Part shown: positions 57,230 to 64,000 of the stretch, in pieces
Position numbering within the stretch: position 1 is the first letter of the stretch
How the letters are laid out: each line of letters starts with the position of its first letter
DNA from: Gentiana macrophylla
Lineage: Eukaryota > Streptophyta > Magnoliopsida > Gentianales > Gentianaceae
Assembly: GCA_026214975.1 (NCBI GenBank)
Contig: CM047805.1
Location: forward strand, 7,254,001 to 7,318,000
Direction: 5' to 3'
Length of the DNA stretch: 64,000 nucleotides
Made by a program: the position numbers and the translations under genes
The notes under the pieces: model-generated
The model's input: only the letters and a program-made list of their open reading frames with translations
Told to the model about the DNA's origin: nothing
Databases searched by the model: none

Positions 57230-58108
57230 CATCTGAATATTACAATCTCTCAAAGTAACACATAGTTCCACATTGCAAAGACTTTAAAAATAAAACATTT
57301 CTTATTTGAATGTTCTTTCCAATATTCATTATTACTAGAATGAAACGTGAATTCCGGACGAATGACATAAATCCTAAGCATTTTTCAGTATCACATCCAA
57401 TCACTACCGCATGATCGTCTGTTCGTGGGAAACCTCAAATAGTGTCAAAGTATTTCAATCCATACCATTATATTATGACGACCTGGTCTAAGGATAATTA
57501 CACAACTGCCACAGACATGTGACACTTATATAGTGTGTCATATAACGTACGTATTCAACAATATATGTCATGTACAAGTCCAAGTGTCGACACACTTTGA
57601 TAAATGAGATTTATCAATATCTTCACTAGATAAAAGAAATCCGATACGTGCTAGTGTTTACCTGTTGAAAGAAAGGGGGTACTGTGTAAGCAAGTAAACC
57701 GGGGTGTCTTGCGTCAGGGTATTACCTTTTGTTTAGTGCCCGACATAATAGGAGGCAGAGATGCCCCCGGAGAGCATTTCCAAAGAAGATCTTCGATCTT
57801 AAGTTTATCGATTCACTCACTCGCTTACCCAAGCTCATTTCTATTAAATAATACATACGACTATAGATATTTAAGAACTAACCCATTTACTGTGAATTGA
57901 TATATCATCAATCATAATCTACCATTATGATATCTTTATCACGACTTGGTTTTACAGATGATATTATCAGCTAATAATCGGATGAACTAATAAATAATAA
58001 CAATACGTATCATTGATCAATTATATGTACAAACAAAAAAACGTGGTAATAATGATCTGATCCGGTTGAACCCGATCCAACCAAATTGGGTTTAGGGCAT
58101 AACACTAA
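57230..58108 (-). repeat. Remnant of a reverse family N-type LTR
   Basis: On the plus strand it parallels 21150-21840: tctctcaaagtaacacatag, gtatcacatccaatcactac, aacctcaaatagtgtcaaag, and the end gatctgatccggttgaaccc ... gggcataacactaaca. An unrelated stretch of about 180 bp (57661-57840) interrupts it. No partner LTR or internal region is attached, so it is an old solo or truncated LTR. Confidence 0.7.
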
Positions 58109-58420
58109 CAAAGTCACACATGTTAAGACGTTTTTTTAATGTATTAGTTAATTCTAGACCTGTTAACGCTTTTTGATGTACTACATTTACACATATTATA
58201 TATGGCATTTTAAAGCGCTTGATTCAGAAATTAATGCGACCATTTTGAAACGTTGCGTGAGAATATCTTTTGAGGCGTTGTAGCGATAGCGACAATGACA
58301 AATTATAGAGGGCACTATAAAACGCCTCGATATCTAAGTTTTTTTCAGAACTTTTAAAACGCCTTAAACCGGGAAAATTCCATTGCTAGGGCTTTTTAAT
58401 GAGTAGTTTTACTTGCATCC
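58109..58420. repeat. Cluster of gcgtt/aacgc motifs, possible DNA-transposon subterminal region
   Basis: Short motifs aagacgttt, aacgcttt, gaggcgttg, aaacgcctcg and aaacgcctta recur in both orientations over about 280 bp, as seen in subterminal regions of some CACTA-type elements. I cannot define ends or a target duplication. Confidence 0.25.
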
Positions 58421-59098
58421 AAATAAATCACAACACGTGGCTCAAAATTTTGTAAATACGGCCCCGCGATCCCATGGTAATGCAATGAACTTGGAGATTG
58501 ATTCAAAATAAATGAATCTTGTTTCCTTCACATTGTGTCTGCAACAAACTTCTCAATATCAATCAACAACAAATACTTTACATCAACCTGATATTGATTG
58601 AATCTACAATAGGTGACTCAAATTTTTTTGAGAGTCGTAGAAGAAGTGATAGAGAGGAGGAAATATGTTGAGGAAAGATCATCCTTAGGATGTGGGATAC
58701 CCTAAAGAAAAAAATAAAAGAATTTATAGACTAGAATAAAGCAAATCAAGTGAGCGAATGTGTAGATGCAATTGAAATCAGTGAATCGAGAGAGACTTTG
58801 ATTTTGATTACTAGAAAGAAAAAGAAAACAATAAGAATAATAAAAGAGAGGACATTGAATTGGGAAGAAGTTTAACATTAGATAAAACTTTTTTTTGAAG
58901 ATATAAGGAAATAGGTGAAGAGAGTTTAGAAAGGACAGAAAAAGAAATATTTTGGGTGACCATCATCATTTAAGTGATTGGATCATCTGTTTTTTTTTTT
59001 TTTTTGAAAGAAAAGATGGTGAACCACGTATTGCTAGGAGATACGGGATCACAAAAAGAGTGGATATATAAATTAGGGCCGGAAAACAAAAAAAAAAT
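58421..59098. other. No gene seen
   Basis: AT-rich sequence without supportable frames. It includes a run of about 16 T residues at 58989-59005. Confidence 0.4.
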
Positions 59099-60175
59099 CA
59101 GTGGTGGCACTGAGAAAAGGCCAAGTAGGCCTGGGCCCTGGGCCCCCGGTTTCCTATGGACCCCCAAATTTCTCTAACCATATATACTAGTTTAAAAAAA
59201 TTAAGCACATTTTAAATCGTTGAACCTTTCAAAAAAAATCGTTGAATAAAATGAGGGCATGCATATTGTTGTCACGGTAGATTGATTGAGGGGCTTATTG
59301 ATTTTTTTCGTGGCTATAGAGAGTGTGGACTCAATGATGCCCTTAAAGCAACCCGAGAACTTGCTCAACAAATGGAACTGAACCAATTTTTCGTGAAAAA
59401 GGGCATATCCAGAGAAAAAGGCATTTTGATGAGATTTTAAGTGAAGAAGTCGTGTTTTCTGCTGAAGAGAGTTTCAGAGTGAAATACTTCATTTATATAG
59501 TTAACAAAGCTCTTGCCTCACTTGATGAAAGATTCAAGCAATTTCGGTTGTATGAACAAAATTTTGGCTTCCTGTTTGATTTGAAGATGTGCTTCGATGA
59601 TAAAAATTTGAAGAGTTCTTGTGACAATCTTTCAAATATTTTGACAAACAATGGAGAAACTGATATTGACGAGGAAGATTTCTACACAGAGTAGCAACAT
59701 CTTACACATATTTTTCCATTTGAACCCATCCATGTCTTGAATTATTTAAAACGTCAAAATTGTTATTTTCCAAACACAGAGATCGCTTACCGAATCTTGT
59801 TGACTGTTCCCGTTACCATTGTATCACGAGAAAGGAGTTTTTCGAATTAAAGTTAATAAATAACTATCTTTGAAATACAATGTCACAAGATCGTTTGAAT
59901 GGGCTAGCAATGATATCGATTAAGAAGAATGGTTGATGAAGTTGATTATTCTACATTGATAAATGATTTTGCTTATAAATATGCTAGAAGAACGGTATTG
60001 GAGTAGTATTTTGCATTTAAGCCGGGTCGACTTACCTATGAATTTGAAATAAAATGTTTTTTTATATAATTTTTATTTATGTTTCTCTTCCGGAAAAAAA
60101 AAATTGTTCTTCAGATCTAAAAGGCCTTGTCCGGAAAAATGGCCTAAGGCCCCGAATCTCACAGGGCCGGCTCTG
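59099..60175 (+). mobile_element. hAT element, internally deleted
   Basis: The left end is CAGTGGTGGCACTGAGA and the complement of the right end is CAGAGCCGGCCCTGTGA, matching at 12 of 17 positions. Flanks are aaaaaaat (59091-59098) and aaaaacat (60176-60183), an 8-bp target duplication with one mismatch. An 8-bp duplication is the hAT hallmark. At 1077 bp it keeps only the C-terminal part of a transposase. Confidence 0.7.
59230..60007 (+). pseudogene. hAT transposase C-terminal remnant (dimerisation domain)
   Basis: Fragments in order: LNDALKATRELAQQMELNQF, SAEESFRVKYFIYIVNKALA with LDERFKQFRLYEQNFGFLFD (59452-59694 open frame), then the hAT dimerisation region YFPNTEIAYRILLTVPVTIV SRERSFS near 59765-59850, and MVDEVDYSTLINDFAYKYAR near 59930. 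This matches the plant TTF-type zinc-finger/hAT protein family. Frameshifts and stops (for example near 59440, 59692 and 59850) and the missing N-terminal and catalytic parts mean that it is dead. Confidence 0.75.
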
Positions 60176-60244
60176 AAAAACATCATGCTAGATGACCTAG
60201 AAATTGTCTTTCACAAAATTGCTCCAAAAACGAGGGTTTGAAAG

Positions 60245-60367
60245 ATGATCATTCAAGTACGTTGCTTCACATGCGGCAAGGTGATTAAGAACAAATGGGA
60301 TTGCAGAATGGTTTCTGGGGTTGTGGAAGATCATAATGACAAGAGAGTAAATTATTTTAATGACTAA
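60245..60367 (+). pseudogene. Fragment resembling RNA polymerase subunit RPB10 N-terminus
   Basis: A 40-codon frame starts MIIQVRCFTCGKVIKNKWD. RPB10 (RPABC5), a shared subunit of RNA polymerases I, II and III, has a nearly identical and highly conserved N-terminus including the zinc-binding CxxC (here CFTC). After the KWD triplet the likeness stops, and the remainder (RMVSGVVEDHNDKRVNYFND) is unrelated; the second cysteine pair is absent. It is probably a captured or duplicated first-exon fragment. It starts 70 bp after the hAT element. Confidence 0.6.
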
Positions 60368-61507
60368 AACAAAATCAACGCAAAAAAATATATATGAAAG
60401 AGGACGGAGAAGACAAGTGAGGGGTCGTTTAGACTACTGTAACGAACCTCCACCCCACCCAAACAAATTCCTTTAAAGGATTGACCAAGATCGGCAAATG
60501 ACGATAGTCGAATAGCTTTGATACCATAATGTAATTGATAATAATAACGAATAGGAATATAATATTTATAGATTAATTGATGATAGATATCTATTCAATT
60601 AGAACTCTATTTAAACCAAATAATATATTTTAACAAATCTTTCATAATTCAAATTCAAATTCAAACAACATTATTTAAACAAACTATTGACTCAATCTTG
60701 TCGTTATCTTTAATATATAATTCCCGTAAACGAGGGGTAGGTGAAGCAGACATACCCAACCTCAACCATGTTTTGGAGGGAAACCTTATTTGAATTGCGA
60801 GGATTGATTTCCCAGCGTCATCCGATCCCAAGCCACACGTTACTCCCAAAGCAATTAATTCTATAGATTTTTGTCTAAAATGACTACTTTGTGACTTAAT
60901 AGGGTTTCCAGGACACAGTTATTTTATTAGGACAAATCATAACTTATTTGACTAAATTACCCTTTTTTCTTTCCTTTTTACATGTTTCAACATCCAGATC
61001 TGATATGCGTGAGCTAATCTGATGCGAAACATGGGGAAATATTTCAGCTGATCATTGTTGTACAAAATTGCATCGTAACTTTCTCTTATGCTTTCTATCA
61101 CCGATCGATTGAATAAAGACTTTGCATGAAAGTTTGTGTGATTTTTTGGTGGTACAGCAAGTTCATAGATATGGCCGATTCATTTAGCTTAGCTCGTTTA
61201 CTTTTCGTGTTCGCTAAGTTGTATGTTGCTATATATATTTCCCTCTATTCTTGTACCAAATCAATCATCAAATCAATAAAAATATTCTATCCCGCCCTTT
61301 CACCGATCCTCTTCCTCCGTCATCTCCCTGATTCCTCCTCTTTCATCCGATCAAAAAAAAAAAAAAACCCTGTTCTTCCTCTTTCATCCGATCAACAAAA
61401 AAAAAATCTTTTCTCTTCCGGTAGCTCCCCTCCTTTTCATTCGATTATGCAACTCCAAAAAAAAAAAAAAAAAAAAAAAAAACCTTAACCCACCTTAATT
61501 CTTAGAC
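60368..61507. other. Non-coding; orphan primer-binding-site-like motif; leader of copia E
   Basis: gctttgatacca at 60515-60526 is the complement of TGGTATCAAAGC, a Met-tRNA-type copia primer-binding site for a minus-strand element, but no gag follows it. The 62-codon minus frame at 60661-60849 is not recognisable. The sequence before 61508 has long A-runs (61352-61364, 61457-61482) and CT-rich sequence consistent with a leader. I cannot define the 5' LTR of the following copia element. Confidence 0.4.
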
Positions 61508-64000
61508 ATGTCTGCAGCTGATTCTTCTGTCACCGCCACCTCACCCACCGGTGCTTCCTCCTCCCAGTATCCCTCCTTCAACACATCCAATTCGGTCAAC
61601 ATCATCAAACTCACGCGCACGAATTATCAAATATGGCTGGCACAGATTGTGCCTTATTTAAAAGGTCAGGATGTTTACGGTTTTATTGACGGAACGATCC
61701 CGTCTCCTCCAAAGCTGATTGAGGGCAAACCCAACCCCGATTATGCCCAATGGGTTAAACAAGACAACCTTATTTTAAGTGCGATCACCTCATCGCTCTC
61801 TGAAGACGTTCTAATTCATGTTTACCATGCTCGTACCTCTGCTGATATGTGGACAGCAATTGAACGATGTTTCGCTTCGCAATCCCGGGCCAAGATTGTT
61901 CATCTCTGCTTTAAACTAGCCACCACCAGGAAAGTTAACTACACCGCTACCGAATATTTTATGACTGTGAAGCGCCTTACCGACGAGCTCGCTCTTGCCG
62001 GTCAACCTTTAAATTCTGATGATATTATTAATTATGTGCTCGCTGGTTTGGGACGCGAATATGAAGCTCTTGTCGCCATGGTTTCTACCCGTACTGATCT
62101 CACCGTCGAAGAACTATTTTCCATGCTCCTGACCATGGAAGCTCGAATTGACCATCATGCGGCTGCTCCTCCTGCTACACCATTGCTTCCCGCGCCCAGT
62201 GTTACTCCGTCTGCCAATTACACATCTAGGCCCTCTTCCAATCGTGGCCGTGGCAACAACCAAAATAATAATAATAACCGTGGACGTGGTCGGGGTCGTT
62301 CGCAAGGCTCAAGGCCAAACTACCATCAACAACAGCCTTATAATAACTTCCAGCATCCTTCAAATCAGTCCGCCCCCTCCCTACAATGTCAATTATGCAA
62401 CCGATTCGGTCACACTGTTCATACATGCTGGTACAAGTTTGATTCGAATTATAACCCTTCTCCTCCTCCTCGTCCACCCTCTTCTAATTTTGCAGGTACC
62501 TCATTCGATTCCTCATCTTGGCTTCCAGACACCGGCGCTAGCCACCACATGACGCCCGACCCTCAGAACTTCAACTCACCACCTGTTCCCTACTCCGGTG
62601 ACGATCAAATTCGTGCCAGTAATGGTCATGGTATGAATATCTCCCATGTTGGTACTATTAATTTTGCTACCCCCTCCTCCACATTTATCCTACGTGATGT
62701 TCTTCTTGCTCCTGCTCTTCAACAAAATTTACTTTCTGTTCAGCACTTTGCTCGTGATAATAATGTTTATTTTGAATTTCACTCCTCGTATTTCCTTGTG
62801 AAGGATTACTCGGGCCAGGTCTGTCTTAGAGGCTATGTCAAAGATGGCCTATATCACTTCACCCGTCCTTTCACCACCGGTCCCTCTTGCTCCGCTACTC
62901 ACGCTCCTGTCTCTTCCTGGCATCGCCGTCTTGGTCACTGCTCCTCGCGTATTACTAATATTGTCCTTCGTCAGTTAAATATCCCTCCTCCCCGTACTTC
63001 TCCCTCTTCCATTTGTTCTGATTGTCAACTCGCTAAGAGTCATCGTTTACCTTTATCTACTACGTCTTTTACTTCGTCCAACCCTTTAGACTTAATCTAT
63101 TCGGATGTTTGGAGGCCATGTGCCGAGACTTCAATTTATGGCTCGAGATACTATGTTTTTTTTGTTGATGACTGTACGAAATTCATTTGGCTTTATCCTA
63201 TTATTTTAAAATCTGATGTTGAGAATATTTTTTATAAATTTCAAGCGCGCGTTGAACGTTTATTTAATGCAAAAATTAAGGCTCTTCAAACTGACCGTGG
63301 CACTGAATATAGTAAGCTAAAAGATTATTTTTCTCGCAGGGCATCTCTCATGCGGTTGCGTGTGCTCACACTCATGAGCAAATTGGTGCAGTTGAACGTC
63401 GACATCGTCACATTGTTGAAACAGGGCTGGCTTTACTTGCTCACTCTCACTTGCCTCTGAAATATTGGGAGGATGCATTTACTACTGCAGTTTTTCTCAT
63501 AAACCGTATGCCATCCCAGGTACTCCACTACAAGTGCCCTTACGAGCTTATTTATCATCGCCGGCCTGATTATAGTTTCCTAAAATTTTTTGGTTGCGTA
63601 TGTTGGCCTTACTTGCGACCGTACAATAATACCAAAACTGCTTTTCGGTCTAAGTCTTGCATTTTTCTTGGTTATAATGATGAACATGGTGGTTACAAAT
63701 GCCTTGATCTTTCCTCCGGTCGTATTTTTATTTCCCGTCATGTGGTGTTTGACGAGAATATTTTTCCTTACGCCTCTCCCGTTAATTCCCAGCAACACTA
63801 TACACCTGCTAGCGTCCTCCTACCCTCACTTTCACATATCATTTCCCAGGCCCAGCCTACAACTTCCCCTAGCCTGTCCAGCCCAGCCCCCTCTCCTCCC
63901 TCTCCTTTAACCAGCCCAGCTCCTCCTACCCCACCTGAACCGAGCCCGGCCCTTTCACCATCTCTTAGCTCAACCGCGCCTCAGCCCGACCCTGTTGTGC
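61508..64000 (+). CDS. Copia E gag-pol, one frameshift, runs off the window
   Basis: The start is MSAADSSVTATSPTGASSSQ at 61508. Gag (UBN2-type) spans about residues 30-230 (LTRTNYQIWLAQIVPYLKGQ). An Asn/Arg/Gly-rich stretch follows, then the CCHC knuckle CQLCNRFGHTVHTC near 62388-62430 and protease WLPDTGASHHMTPD near 62520, with DTG rather than the usual DSG. The integrase HHCC region is SWHRRLGH...CSDCQLAKSH (62918-63045), and the core LIYSDVWRP, LQTDRGTEYS and HEQIGAVERRHR. A one-base shift near 63339 ends the first frame at 63460 (650 codons), but coding continues in the next frame (KYWEDAFTTAVFLINRMPSQ, GYNDEHGGYKCLDLSSGRIF) into a Pro/Ser-rich linker at the window edge. It is the best-preserved element here. 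Confidence 0.88.

Noticed and set aside
60661..60849. 62-codon minus frame considered as a leucine-rich-repeat fragment
   Set aside because: Only a single weak LRELYIKDNDKIESI-like stretch; no repeat spacing or NB-ARC motif nearby.

Overview
This window looks like the repeat-dominated genome of a flowering plant, most likely a eudicot. The evidence is Ty1/copia polyproteins at every scale, a Mutator-like transposase with SWIM and zinc-knuckle ends, a DUF1985/Ulp1 gene, hAT and LINE remnants, primer-binding sites matching plant initiator Met-tRNA, and one BAHD acyltransferase. Base composition is AT-rich with long (TA)n tracts. I see no rRNA, tRNA or CRISPR, and no clearly intact host gene.

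Layout: 1-2860 is AT-rich sequence with small dispersed repeats and a MITE. 2865-4126 (minus) is a BAHD acyltransferase broken by frameshifts. 4372-15795 is read here as one large Mutator-like element. It holds a transposase (plus strand, 5207-7875), a 28-copy 50-bp tandem array with a 150-bp higher-order period (8600-10004), a small acidic ORF with an in-frame TGA (11336-11605) and a minus-strand DUF1985 + Ulp1 cysteine protease gene (12056-14852). Degenerate terminal inverted repeats bound it. A 5'-truncated LINE (15828-16825) abuts it.

16826-33530 is a nest of copia elements. Half of a reverse-oriented element (family N, LTR 19901-21840) carries a 388-bp foldback MITE. It interrupts copia B. 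Copia B is split by copia A (23330-31130, target duplication CATGG), and copia A is split by a 1.8-kb solo LTR (27190-28995, target duplication GAACT). Copia C (31726-33530) follows.

33540-56515 holds three paralogous copies of one unique sequence. Copy 1 is empty. Copies 2 and 3 both carry a TRIM-like element (target duplication GTAGT) and a minus-strand copia M (target duplication TACGT). In copy 3, copia M is split by a complete but decayed family N element (42686-52040, about 1.96-kb LTRs). The order of events can be read directly: TRIM and copia M inserted, the segment was duplicated, then family N inserted. An 800-bp inverted repeat lies at 34649-35457.

56516-64000 holds another family N LTR remnant, an internally deleted hAT element (59099-60175), a short fragment resembling RNA polymerase subunit RPB10, and the start of a better-preserved copia element (61508 to window end).

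Most coding regions carry single-base frameshifts. Many differences between near-identical repeat copies fall at CTG/CAG sites, so part of the decay may be base-calling error at methylated sites rather than mutation.
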